Part shown: positions 1 through 7,279 of the stretch, in pieces
How the letters are laid out: every line of letters begins with the position of its first letter
Numbering within the stretch: the stretch's first letter is position 1
DNA from: JABCPE02 sp963520725
Lineage (GTDB): Bacteria; Bacteroidota; Bacteroidia; Flavobacteriales; Weeksellaceae
Reading direction: 5' to 3'
Assembly (NCBI GenBank): GCA_963520725.1
Contig: CAUQSG010000023.1
Coordinates: 1-23,031, forward strand
DNA length: 23,031 bases
Position numbers and translations under genes: made by a program
The notes under the pieces: generated by a model
What the model saw: only the letters and a program-made list of their open reading frames with translations
The model's database searches: none
Told to the model about the DNA's origin: nothing

Positions 1-22
1 CATGAAAATAAAAGAATAAGAA

Positions 23-973
23 ATGAAAAGAATTTTATTAGCCATGATGCTCTTTATAAGTGCATTGGGATTTGCACAGAGTGATAAAGAAATAGTACAA
101 AAGTATATTGTAGATAAAATAAAAGGTTACAAACCTACAGACCTAGTTCCATACTCCAAAGATGGTGAGGATTGGGCACTGATGGATGTGAAATCTAGAA
201 AAGTACTTACAGATTATGTGTTGAATTGGGCAAGTACTTTTAAACCAAAATTATCTATCAGTATGTATGTTAAAAGGTATATAATAGGGAGTGTCACTTC
301 AGATTATACGATGGAGCTAGAGTCAAGAAGGGAAACTTTGCCACCAGAAATAGGGTATAGGAAATATGAAAAAATAAATAAACCTGCTTTTCAAATGGAT
401 GAAACAGGAAAAAAAACTGCTAGTAATCCTAAATATAAATACATACTAGATATAGTATCACATAAAGGTGTATATTATGCCGTAGTTTCTAAAAAGGATA
501 ACAGCTGGACACTCATTAACGAAAAAGGAGAAGAACAGAAAGGGTTTCATTTCAAAGAAATATCAAATATTGGTTATAAAGATAAAGAAAGCGGAGAAGA
601 TGTTTTTAATGTGGAGGATTTTGATGGTAAAAAGGGTTTAATAACCATATTAGGAAAGAAAAAACTTTATGGTGAACTAATGAATAATTTTACTAAAAAC
701 GATATTGTTTTAGGGTATGTTGTTCAGAAAGATAATGATTATTCTCACGAAATTAAAAAATCAGGTGTGGTAGATTTGATGACACAAGAATGGCTGATAA
801 AACCGCAGGAGAAGTATAAAATATACGATATAATCTATACTTCATCAGAAAAATTAAAAAAATATGATGAAACAGACAGAAACAAAGCCACTATATATTT
901 CTTAGCAACCGACCAAAGTGGTCAGCGTTTTGTTTTAGATATAAAAGGAAATCCTATTTTACCGAAAAATTAA
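23..973 (+). CDS. Secreted WG-repeat-like protein, first of a tandem pair
   Basis: The protein has 316 aa with a clear N-terminal signal peptide (residues 1-19, MKRILLAMMLFISALGFAQ) and no other membrane segment, so it is probably periplasmic or exported. The rest holds about five degenerate units of the form hydrophobic-D/N-x-K/G followed by a short aromatic strand. Examples are WALMDVKSRKVLTD near residue 52, WTLINEKGEEQKGFHF near 160, GLITILGKKKLYGEL near 205, GVVDLMTQEWLIKP near 249 and FVLDIKGNPILPKN at the C-terminus. These look like WG repeats, which form beta-propeller-like or solenoid folds; that family call is inference. Residues 1-66 and the last 70 or so nearly match the next gene, while the middle differs. 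The start is the ATG before the signal peptide; the upstream motif aagaataagaa is repeated before the paralogue. The function is unknown. Confidence 0.8.
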   Translation: MKRILLAMMLFISALGFAQSDKEIVQKYIVDKIKGYKPTDLVPYSKDGEDWALMDVKSRKVLTDYVLNWASTFKPKLSISMYVKRYIIGSVTSDYTMELESRRETLPPEIGYRKYEKINKPAFQMDETGKKTASNPKYKYILDIVSHKGVYYAVVSKKDNSWTLINEKGEEQKGFHFKEISNIGYKDKESGEDVFNVEDFDGKKGLITILGKKKLYGELMNNFTKNDIVLGYVVQKDNDYSHEIKKSGVVDLMTQEWLIKPQEKYKIYDIIYTSSEKLKKYDETDRNKATIYFLATDQSGQRFVLDIKGNPILPKN

Positions 974-975
974 CC

Positions 976-1006
976 AAAAAAACACCTTTCTAAAAGGTGT
1001 TTTTTT
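976..1006 (+). terminator. Rho-independent terminator after the first paralogue
   Basis: The arms AAAAACACCTTT and AAAGGTGTTTTT form a strong hairpin with a tiny loop, flanked by an A tract and a T7 tract. It begins a few bases after the stop at 971-973. The A/T tracts on both sides would let it work in either direction, but no minus-strand gene faces it. Confidence 0.88.
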
Positions 1007-1017
1007 ATGCTTTAAAA

Positions 1018-1050
1018 TTGATAGAGAAACTACAAAAAATCCGTAAATTG
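1018..1050 (+). promoter_or_regulatory. Possible promoter of the second paralogue
   Basis: TTG at 1018-1020 lies 23 nt before TAAATTG at 1044-1050, one T short of the Bacteroidota -7 box TAnnTTTG. It sits between the terminator above and the ATG at 1076, where a promoter is needed. The match is imperfect. Confidence 0.35.
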
Positions 1051-1075
1051 CATACAAAATAAAAAAGAATAAGAA

Positions 1076-2014
1076 ATGAAAAGAATTTTATTAGCCTTGA
1101 TGCTTGGTATAGGTGTATTGGGGTTTGCACAGAGCGAAGAAGAGATAGTGCAAAAATATATTATAGACAAAATAAAAAACTACAACCCAACCGATTTGGT
1201 TCCATACTCTAAAGACGGCAAAAAATGGGCGCTGATGGATGTGAAATCCAGAAAAATCCTTACAGATTTTGTGATGAGAATACCAAGCACTTTTAATCCT
1301 GAATTTATGGCTGATATAAATATAGGGAAGTGGGTCTATGGAATGATGATTAATACAAATTATGATATTTTGCCACTTGTAATAGCTTGTTCTATTCCAG
1401 AATGGTTTGATGTTAAAAAAACAGATGAACTTGGTTTTCAAGTAGATGAACAAGGAAGAATGACAGCCTATAATAAGGATTATGAATATATATCAAAGCC
1501 AATATTGTATAAAGGAGAATATTATATCATAATTATTAAAAAAGATAAAACTAATGTACTTATTAACCAAAAAGGAGAGGAGAAGGAAGCTTTTCATTTT
1601 AAAGAAATATTAGATATTTATTATAAAGATAGGGAGACAGGAGAGAATGTTTTCTATGTAGAAGGTTTCGATGGTAAAAAAGGTTTGGTGACTATATCGG
1701 GGAAAAAGAAACTTTATGGAGAATTACTACAAGAAGTATATAGTGGAGTTTTAGGATATAGTGTTCAAAAGGATAATGAAAATATCAAAAAAATTAAAAA
1801 ATCAGGTGTGGTAGATTTAGTTACGCAAGAATGGCTGATAAAACCGCAGGAAAAGTATAAAATCTATAGAATAATTTATACTTCATCGGAAGAAATAGAT
1901 GATAGAAAAATAGAAAATAGAAACAAAGCTACTATATATTTCTTAGCAACGGACAAAAGCGGTCAGCACTTTGTTTTGGATATAAAAGGAAATCCTATTT
2001 TGCCGAAGGAATAA
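1076..2014 (+). CDS. Secreted WG-repeat-like protein, second of a tandem pair
   Basis: The protein has 312 aa with a signal peptide (residues 1-19, MKRILLALMLGIGVLGFAQ). It is a paralogue of the gene at 23-973. Residues 20-66 and the C-terminal 70 or so are nearly the same, including KSGVVDL, QEWLIKPQEKYKIY, RNKATIYFLATD and FVLDIKGNPILPK. The central stretch from about residue 67 to 140 is unrelated or highly diverged. The same degenerate WG-like units are visible (WALMDVKSRKILTD, NVLINQKGEEKEAFHF, GLVTISGKKKLYGEL, GVVDLVTQEWLIKP). The 25 or so bases before the ATG also match those before the first gene, so the duplication included the start region. No enzyme motif is visible. The role is unknown, and the export signal is the only firm functional clue. 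Confidence 0.8.
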   Translation: MKRILLALMLGIGVLGFAQSEEEIVQKYIIDKIKNYNPTDLVPYSKDGKKWALMDVKSRKILTDFVMRIPSTFNPEFMADINIGKWVYGMMINTNYDILPLVIACSIPEWFDVKKTDELGFQVDEQGRMTAYNKDYEYISKPILYKGEYYIIIIKKDKTNVLINQKGEEKEAFHFKEILDIYYKDRETGENVFYVEGFDGKKGLVTISGKKKLYGELLQEVYSGVLGYSVQKDNENIKKIKKSGVVDLVTQEWLIKPQEKYKIYRIIYTSSEEIDDRKIENRNKATIYFLATDKSGQHFVLDIKGNPILPKE

Positions 2015-2118
2015 GTATGATTTTTGTTAGAAAAACGAAAAAATATTTTATTCGTTTCTGAAAAAACCTTAATTTAGTTGAGTGATTTTTTTAAGGGAAC
2101 AGATTAAAATAAAATATT

Positions 2119-3519
2119 ATGAAAAAACTATTTTTTACACTCAGTTTATTCGTGGTTTCGCTTGCTTTTGGGCAGATGGAAACCGTGAAATTTGATAGAA
2201 AATTGGTCTATGAACAGGATGCAGCCAATAGTAAAGAAGCTAGAAGGATTCTGGATGAATTGGGCACTTTGGAGTATTATCATTCCTCATCATATGGTAT
2301 GCTGAGAATTAAACCTAAAATGGAAGATTATCCGTATGCTATCGGTAGTTACTATGTGTTTTTTGGGAAAAAATCTCCTTTCTGGACAACAATAGATCCA
2401 GTGGATAGAACTATAGCAATGAGTCCTCTAAGTATAGAAGATGTAGACATTAAGGTTGATTTTACTAAAACTAATAACAAAGGAAAAGTAGGAGGAGTTT
2501 CTTGTAACTACTACGATGGAGTTTTGAGTGAAGAAGAAAAAATTATTATGGAGGTCTGTGTGGATGAAACCAGCAGTTTTGACAATTTTAGTAAAGTATT
2601 CAGCGGAAATACCAAAAAAGGTCTGATACTTTCTATATCTATTAAAGAAAAGGGAGATAAGGTTACCTTTAATTTAGCTAAAAATGAACCTTTGAATTTA
2701 TCTATGACTTTGGATACCAAGCAGATAGAAAAAGGTTTTATTGAAAGAGAAAAAAAAGCAGCAGCAATAGCAGAAGCAGGAGGAGAAGAAGAACATGATT
2801 GCTCAGTGATTGATGCATCAGAAGAAGGCTATGCTGTTGATCCTTTGCTGAATGTATATAGTACGAATGCATATAAAAACAATGGTTTAGATAATGTAGC
2901 ACTATTTTATCAGATTACAGCTTTCGGTGCAGAAGATTATACATCGGGAGAGGGCAGAAAAAAAACTATAGCTCTTCTGAAATTAAATTATAAATCAATC
3001 CTGAAAAACCATTTGAAAACCAAACATATAAGTAAGGAAGAGTATAAAAAGTTAATGAAATTCTTCCAAGAATATGTGAAAGAAGTAGAGGCGTTTGACC
3101 CTGAAAAAGCACCGAAGATAGAGGGAGCGACTGCTCTTGAACCAGAAGAATTTGAAGCGGAAGCAAGAGAGTTCCCTAAATACAAGTCAGCCTACAAGAC
3201 CATGCATATGGAGAAAAAACCGAATTTGGCTCTTGATGTTGCCTTGAAATCAGAAAACCTGAAACAGGCCATTCCGCAGTTCTGCAGTGATATCTATGGA
3301 CAGGTTTCTGTTTTTGAGAATGAGGAGCTGAAGAAACAGCTGCTGCATTTCATGGGTCAGACATGTGATTTATACCTTTATCCGAAGGTGGACAATGTCT
3401 ACTATGACGGCACGCTGGATGCGCTGCGAAGAAGTGTCTTGGAGATAGAAAAACTCCGCCCTTCATTATCCAAAAAAGATTTGAAAAATCTGCGCACACT
3501 TATAGAAAATTTGGATTAA
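2119..3519 (+). CDS. Secreted protein of unknown function
   Basis: The protein has 466 aa with a signal peptide (residues 1-19, MKKLFFTLSLFVVSLAFGQ). Residues 20-205 look beta-rich and vaguely resemble the DUF4412/GLPGLI type of Bacteroidota secreted proteins, for instance a G-G-V-x-C-N-Y-Y segment near residue 127 followed by an acidic strand. That likeness is weak. A charged helix near 208-222 (EREKKAAAIAEAGGEEEHDC) leads into an alpha-helical C-terminal half rich in Lys and Glu, with a pair of Cys around 393 and 419. I recognise no catalytic motif. The last 330 or so bases look more GC-rich than the first kilobase. It follows the secreted paralogues but is not similar to them, and a terminator follows it. 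Confidence 0.72.
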   Translation: MKKLFFTLSLFVVSLAFGQMETVKFDRKLVYEQDAANSKEARRILDELGTLEYYHSSSYGMLRIKPKMEDYPYAIGSYYVFFGKKSPFWTTIDPVDRTIAMSPLSIEDVDIKVDFTKTNNKGKVGGVSCNYYDGVLSEEEKIIMEVCVDETSSFDNFSKVFSGNTKKGLILSISIKEKGDKVTFNLAKNEPLNLSMTLDTKQIEKGFIEREKKAAAIAEAGGEEEHDCSVIDASEEGYAVDPLLNVYSTNAYKNNGLDNVALFYQITAFGAEDYTSGEGRKKTIALLKLNYKSILKNHLKTKHISKEEYKKLMKFFQEYVKEVEAFDPEKAPKIEGATALEPEEFEAEAREFPKYKSAYKTMHMEKKPNLALDVALKSENLKQAIPQFCSDIYGQVSVFENEELKKQLLHFMGQTCDLYLYPKVDNVYYDGTLDALRRSVLEIEKLRPSLSKKDLKNLRTLIENLD

Positions 3520-3531
3520 CATATAATGATG

Positions 3532-3576
3532 AAAAGCCTTTTTTAGACAGATGTTGTTTGAAAAGGGCTTTTTTCG
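3532..3576 (+). terminator. Rho-independent terminator after the secreted unknown gene
   Basis: The arms AAAAGCC-TTTT and AAAA-GGGCTTTT pair around a loop of about 17 nt, with a one-base bulge, and a T6 tract ends the second arm. It lies just after the stop at 3517-3519 and before purC. Confidence 0.75.
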
Positions 3577-3588
3577 GTTTTAAATCGT

Positions 3589-3619
3589 TTGGAATTAAAG
3601 GAAATAAAAATTAACTTAG
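3589..3619 (+). promoter_or_regulatory. Probable purC promoter
   Basis: TTG at 3589-3591, then 20 nt, then TAACTTAG at 3612-3619, one mismatch from the Bacteroidota -7 box TAnnTTTG. It lies between a terminator and the purC ATG at 3642, which supports it. Confidence 0.45.
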
Positions 3620-3641
3620 CAACTCAAAAAAATTAATAAAA

Positions 3642-4364
3642 ATGGACTTAAAAAAAGAAATGCTCTACGAAGGAAAAGCTAAACAAATATTCGCCACAGA
3701 AAAGCCTGATGAGGTGGTGGTAAGATTTAAAGATGATGCCACGGCGTTCAATGCCCAAAAAAAAGGACAAGTGGACAAAAAAGGGCAAATGAATAACGCC
3801 ATCACTACGCTTATCTTTGAATATTTGAATGAAAAGGGAATTCCTACTCATTTCATCAAGCAGATAGATGACCGCGAACAGCTGGTTAAAAAGGTGAGTA
3901 TCATTCCTTTGGAGGTGATTGTGAGAAACTATGTGGCGGGAAGTATGGCTCAGCGTTTGGGCGTGGAAGAAGGGACAAAATCACCGATTACCATTTTTGA
4001 CATCTGCTATAAAGATGATGCGCTGGGAGACCCGCTGATAAACGATTATCACGCGATATTTTTGGGTGCGGCGACGAGAGAGGAACTAGACAAAATGTAT
4101 GCGCTGACAGCCAGAATCAATGAAATTCTGATAGATTTATTTGATAAAATGAACATTATTTTGGTTGATTTCAAAATAGAACTCGGTAAAACACCAAATG
4201 GAGAAATCATCTTGGCGGACGAAATCTCACCAGACACCTGCCGTCTTTGGGATAAAGATACCATGAAAAAGCTGGACAAAGACCGTTTCCGAAGAGATTT
4301 GGGCGAGGTGACCGAAGCATATGAAGAAATCTACAACCGCCTGAAAAAGGTGCTGAATAAATAA
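3642..4364 (+). CDS. purC: Phosphoribosylaminoimidazole-succinocarboxamide synthase (SAICAR synthetase)
   Basis: PurC joins CAIR and aspartate with ATP to make SAICAR in de novo purine synthesis in the cytosol. The protein has 240 aa, a usual length for the bacterial single-domain enzyme. Visible family motifs are LYEGKAKQIF at residues 8-17, PLEVIVRNYVAGSM at 89-102, VDFKIELG at 175-182 and the signature LADEISPDTCRLWD at 191-204. The start at 3642 places the LYEGKAK motif at the normal distance from the N-terminus. It stands alone between two terminators, not in a pur operon, which suggests a separate transcription unit. No PurR-type operator or purine riboswitch is visible in the short upstream gap. 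Confidence 0.97.
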   Translation: MDLKKEMLYEGKAKQIFATEKPDEVVVRFKDDATAFNAQKKGQVDKKGQMNNAITTLIFEYLNEKGIPTHFIKQIDDREQLVKKVSIIPLEVIVRNYVAGSMAQRLGVEEGTKSPITIFDICYKDDALGDPLINDYHAIFLGAATREELDKMYALTARINEILIDLFDKMNIILVDFKIELGKTPNGEIILADEISPDTCRLWDKDTMKKLDKDRFRRDLGEVTEAYEEIYNRLKKVLNK

Positions 4365-4366
4365 AG

Positions 4367-4391
4367 AAATCCCTCTTTTGGAGGGATTTTT
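4367..4391 (+). terminator. Rho-independent terminator after purC
   Basis: AAATCCCTC (4367-4375) pairs with GAGGGATTT (4381-4389) around a 5-nt loop and runs into T5. It begins 2 nt after the purC stop. Confidence 0.9.
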
Positions 4392-4482
4392 AGTTTTTTC
4401 TGAAAGTGGTTTGGATAAGAGATTGTGAATAAGTAGATTAGCGGAAATGTAAATTAAATTTTTTCTAAACTCAAAAAATCCT

Positions 4483-4490
4483 TAAATTTG
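4483..4490 (+). promoter_or_regulatory. -7 promoter box of the glutaminyl cyclase gene
   Basis: TAAATTTG is a perfect match to TAnnTTTG, 25 nt before the ATG at 4516. No clear TTG lies at the -33 position, only a T-rich stretch near 4457-4465. Confidence 0.55.
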
Positions 4491-4515
4491 GGCGATTTTT
4501 AGATAAACTTTTTAA

Positions 4516-5541
4516 ATGATGAAAAAAAGTATTTTTAAGGGCGTTTTGGCGTTGGTATTATTGGCTTCTTGTAGCAAAGACAAGATGATTTTAGATAGTA
4601 TGAATGAGTATAATCTGGCTATGGAGACCAAAGGATACCACTTCGGAGATATGATTACTTTCCCAAAGGAAGTTACTGATAATGCGGAGAGTATAAGCAT
4701 AAGTTTTGGGGACAAGGAAACAGCGATTTTGAAGATAGACCCAGCGTTTTTTACCTTGGGGGATAATGCTGTGACTATCAATGTGAGAACTAAATCAGGG
4801 GAAAATCTATCCATAGACGCGGTTATCAATGTGCTTTCAAAAACTCCTGAAAAAGAGCTGACTTATGAGGTGGTGGCAGAATATCCACATAATGCTGAAA
4901 ACTTCGTTCAAGGCTTCCAGTTGGAGGGAAATACCATTTATGGAAGTAATGGGCAGACAGGGGAGTCCAAGGTGATAAAATATACACTGGGCTCTACGAC
5001 CAATACAGCAGAAACCAAACTGGATGATGAATATTTTGGAGAGGGAAGCACCATAGTGGGGGATAAAATATATCAGCTTACTTGGCAGCACAGAAAGGGC
5101 TTTGTTTATGATAAAAACACTCTTAAAAAACTATCGGAATTTAATTACCCTAGCAGACTGACCGAGGGCTGGGGGCTGACCTACGATGGGAAAAATCTCA
5201 TTCTTTCTGATGGGACAAAGAATATCTATTTCATATCTCCAGACAATCTTCAGAAAATAGTGAAAACTATTTCTGTAGCAGGACCATCAGAGATTTATGA
5301 AAAAATCAATGAGTTGGAATATCACGATGGATTTATCTATGCAAACATCTGGCAGCGACCATACATCCTAAAAATAAACCCAGAAAATGGAGAAGTAGTA
5401 GGCAAAATAGATTTGACAGAAATCAATAAAAAACACTCTACCGATGCTGATGATGTGCTGAACGGAATAGCATTTAAGGGTGATAATATGCTGATTACAG
5501 GGAAAAACTGGGATAAGATTTACGAAATAAAAGTAAAATAG
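4516..5541 (+). CDS. Glutaminyl-peptide cyclotransferase, predicted lipoprotein
   Basis: This enzyme converts N-terminal glutamine of peptides or proteins to pyroglutamate. The protein has 341 aa. A lipoprotein signal ends with LLASC, the lipidated Cys being residue 19. Residues 20-110 form an extra beta-sandwich-like domain. Residues 115-341 match the papaya-type (five-bladed propeller) cyclase: NFVQGF at 129-134 (family F-T-Q-G-L), YFGEG at 173-177 with the conserved Glu, TEGWGLTYDG at 216-225, INELEYHDGFIYANIWQ at 264-280, VLNGIAF at 314-320 and ITGKNWDKIYEI at 327-338. The Gln and Glu equivalent to those of the papaya active site are present, so it should be active. ATG at 4519 (second Met) is an equally possible start. 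The likely location is the periplasmic face or outer membrane, where it would modify exported proteins after signal peptide cleavage. Confidence 0.9.
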   Translation: MMKKSIFKGVLALVLLASCSKDKMILDSMNEYNLAMETKGYHFGDMITFPKEVTDNAESISISFGDKETAILKIDPAFFTLGDNAVTINVRTKSGENLSIDAVINVLSKTPEKELTYEVVAEYPHNAENFVQGFQLEGNTIYGSNGQTGESKVIKYTLGSTTNTAETKLDDEYFGEGSTIVGDKIYQLTWQHRKGFVYDKNTLKKLSEFNYPSRLTEGWGLTYDGKNLILSDGTKNIYFISPDNLQKIVKTISVAGPSEIYEKINELEYHDGFIYANIWQRPYILKINPENGEVVGKIDLTEINKKHSTDADDVLNGIAFKGDNMLITGKNWDKIYEIKVK

Positions 5542-5590
5542 CTGCGTGTTTTAGGGTTTATTATAAAATTCATTTTTTAAGAAAGAAGAT

Positions 5591-6205
5591 ATGCATATAG
5601 CAGTTACAGGAAATATAGGAGCAGGAAAGACTACACTTACGACCATGCTTGCTAAACATTACGGCTGGAGCGCCCAGTTTGAGGATGTGGATCACAATCC
5701 CTATTTGGATGATTTTTATCAAGATATGTCAAAATGGTCTTTCGCTCTGCAGATTTACTTTTTGGGAAGTAGATTTAGACAGGTCAAAGAGATTAGAGAG
5801 AGCGGAAAAAATATCATTCAAGATAGAACGATTTATGAAGATGCCTACATTTTTGCGGAAAATCTTAACGAGATGAACCTGCTTTCAGAAAGGGATTTTC
5901 AGAATTATTCATCTCTTTTTGAGTTGATGAAGAGCTTCGTTTCCGCACCAGATTTATTGATTTATCTGAAAGCCGATATTTCTACACTTACCAAACAAAT
6001 TGCGAAACGAGGAAGAGAATACGAGTCGGGAATAAGCATCGATTATCTGATGAGGCTTAATAATAAATACGAAGTATGGATCAATAGCTACAAAGAAGGA
6101 AAACTCTTGATTATAGATGTAAATGATTTGGATTTTGTGGAAAGAGAAGAGGATTTCGGATATATTTTGGATAGAATAGATGCCGAATTAAACGGTCTTT
6201 TTTAA
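5591..6205 (+). CDS. Deoxynucleoside kinase (dNK/dGK/dAK family)
   Basis: It phosphorylates deoxynucleosides for nucleotide salvage. The protein has 204 aa, the usual length for the family. The P-loop GNIGAGKTT is at residues 7-15, the catalytic Glu is probably E31 in FEDVDHNPYL, the DRS-like motif is QDRTIYEDAYIFA at 77-89 (D78, R79), and the arginine-rich LID is KRGREYE at 139-145. The substrate (dA, dG, dC or dT) cannot be told from sequence alone; Bacteroidota members are usually annotated as deoxyadenosine/deoxyguanosine kinase. A purine-rich gaaagaag lies 4 nt before the ATG. The gap of 49 nt from the cyclase gene lacks an obvious terminator, so the two may be co-transcribed. Confidence 0.93.
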   Translation: MHIAVTGNIGAGKTTLTTMLAKHYGWSAQFEDVDHNPYLDDFYQDMSKWSFALQIYFLGSRFRQVKEIRESGKNIIQDRTIYEDAYIFAENLNEMNLLSERDFQNYSSLFELMKSFVSAPDLLIYLKADISTLTKQIAKRGREYESGISIDYLMRLNNKYEVWINSYKEGKLLIIDVNDLDFVEREEDFGYILDRIDAELNGLF

Positions 6206-6208
6206 GAT

Positions 6209-6238
6209 AAAAAACTCTCAATTTTGAGAGTTTTTTTG
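6209..6238. terminator. Bidirectional terminator between the kinase and the NUDIX gene
   Basis: AAAAACTCTCAA pairs with TTGAGAGTTTTT in a near-perfect stem with a 2-nt loop, with A and T tracts outside. It serves the plus-strand kinase (stop at 6205) and the convergent minus-strand NUDIX gene (stop at 6241). Confidence 0.9.
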
Positions 6239-6240
6239 TT

Positions 6241-6846
6241 TTAAATGATTTTTGCTTCTTTTAAAATCAATTCAATATTTTTAAAAGTATTTGGAAGAAC
6301 CTCAGAGAGGATTTTGTCTTTGGATTTCCATTCTACTTTCGTGATGCCTTCTTCGGTTTGTGGGATAAGTTCTTTGCTGTCAGTGCTTTTCATCAGATAC
6401 CAAAAAGTGGTTTTTAGAATCTGAGCATTATTTTCTCTTTCCCTGTAAGTGTGATAAGTAGCTCCTACGAAATTCTGTAATTTGAGATTTTCTATTCCTG
6501 TTTCTTCTTCTACTTCCCTTACAGCCGCGTGTTCAAGGCATTCGTTAGGCTCTAATTTTCCTTTTGGTAAATCCCATTTTCCTAGTCTATATATGAAAAG
6601 GACTTTGTTTTCATCGTTTTTCACGATGCCGCCCGCTGCTTCTATATTGGTGAAAGAATCATGGAAATCATCCCAGATTTTATCAGGGTCTTCTCCGTAG
6701 AGGTTTACAGATTTACACGATGAGTTTTCCAAGATATCCAAAGCCATTTCTATGGTTGTAAAATCCTCGTAAGCGATATTTTTTTCATCATCATTAGGAA
6801 GATTATTGATGGATAATTTTTTTTCATTGATAAAAACTTTATACAT
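6241..6846 (-). CDS. NUDIX hydrolase
   Basis: NUDIX enzymes cleave nucleoside diphosphates linked to another group X. Read from the ATG at 6846 the protein has 201 aa. The NUDIX box fits GX5EX7REUXEEXGU exactly: G96, E102, R110-E111, E114-E115, G117-I118, preceded by WDLPKGK. The first 65 residues are a lineage-type N-terminal extension with no motif I recognise. An upstream in-frame start at 6927 would add 27 hydrophobic residues, but it runs into the divergent gene at 6887 and past the likely promoter at 6873-6880, so I chose 6846. The substrate is unknown; oxidised nucleotides, ADP-ribose and Ap4A are all possible. It is divergent from the SRPBCC operon. Confidence 0.9.
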   Translation of the reverse strand: MYKVFINEKKLSINNLPNDDEKNIAYEDFTTIEMALDILENSSCKSVNLYGEDPDKIWDDFHDSFTNIEAAGGIVKNDENKVLFIYRLGKWDLPKGKLEPNECLEHAAVREVEEETGIENLKLQNFVGATYHTYRERENNAQILKTTFWYLMKSTDSKELIPQTEEGITKVEWKSKDKILSEVLPNTFKNIELILKEAKII

Positions 6847-6872
6847 TTGCTGAATCTTTGAAGTTAATATTG

Positions 6873-6880
6873 CAAAAATA
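6873..6880 (-). promoter_or_regulatory. -7 promoter box of the NUDIX gene
   Basis: On the minus strand this reads TATTTTTG, a perfect TAnnTTTG, ending 26 nt before the ATG at 6846. It argues against the longer reading that starts at 6927. No clear TTG is seen at -33. Confidence 0.5.
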
Positions 6881-6886
6881 TAAAAA

Positions 6887-7276
6887 ATGAAATTAGAAGG
6901 AAGAAAAGTGATGGTAAATAAATCCACAAAAGATTTATTTGAAATGCTGAAAAAACCTGAAGACTACAAACATCTGATGCCAGAAAGCTTAGTTTCTTTT
7001 GAAACAACAGAAAACGGTTTTAAATTTGGTCTAAAAGGAATGCCCGAAATCGCACTGAAAATCTCAGAAATGGTGGAGGATAAGAAGGTGGTGCTTACAT
7101 CAGGAAATCCTTCCTTGGATTTTGCTTTAACAGGGCAGATGGATGCAGTTTCTGAAAATAAATCCGAAGTACAAATATTATTCGAAGGGCAGTTCAATCC
7201 ATTTATTAAAATGATGGTAGAGAAGCCGTTACAAAGCTTTATAGATAATCTTACAGATAAGATTGAAGGGTTATAA
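6887..7276 (+). CDS. SRPBCC-family (START-like) protein
   Basis: The protein has 129 aa. Its order of elements is that of the SRPBCC/polyketide cyclase-dehydrase fold: a first strand MKLEGRKVMVNKS, a helix with LFEMLKKPEDYKHLMP at 17-32, a run of beta strands (VSFETTENGFKFGL, EIALKISEMVEDKKVVLTS), and a long C-terminal helix FIKMMVEKPLQSFIDNLTDKIEGL. The fold forms a hydrophobic pocket, and the ligand cannot be deduced. It is the first gene of a compact operon, since only 3 nt separate it from the exporter fusion gene. Its promoter must lie in the 40-nt divergent gap shared with the NUDIX gene; TAATATTG at 6865-6872 is a possible imperfect -7 box. Confidence 0.75.
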   Translation: MKLEGRKVMVNKSTKDLFEMLKKPEDYKHLMPESLVSFETTENGFKFGLKGMPEIALKISEMVEDKKVVLTSGNPSLDFALTGQMDAVSENKSEVQILFEGQFNPFIKMMVEKPLQSFIDNLTDKIEGL

Positions 7277-7279
7277 TGG

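Noticed and set aside
1091..1453. Long minus-strand open frame opposite the second paralogue, and other antisense frames across the window
   Set aside because: They lie wholly inside strong plus-strand genes, carry no family motif, and have the codon use expected of shadows in AT-rich DNA.
2033..2057. Terminator after the second paralogue
   Set aside because: AAACGAA and TTCGTTT can pair, but the stem is AT-rich and no T tract follows; weak at best.
6847..6927. N-terminal extension of the NUDIX protein from an upstream start
   Set aside because: It would overlap the divergent SRPBCC gene and cover a perfect minus-strand -7 box at 6873-6880; the residues are a random hydrophobic stretch unlike NUDIX proteins.
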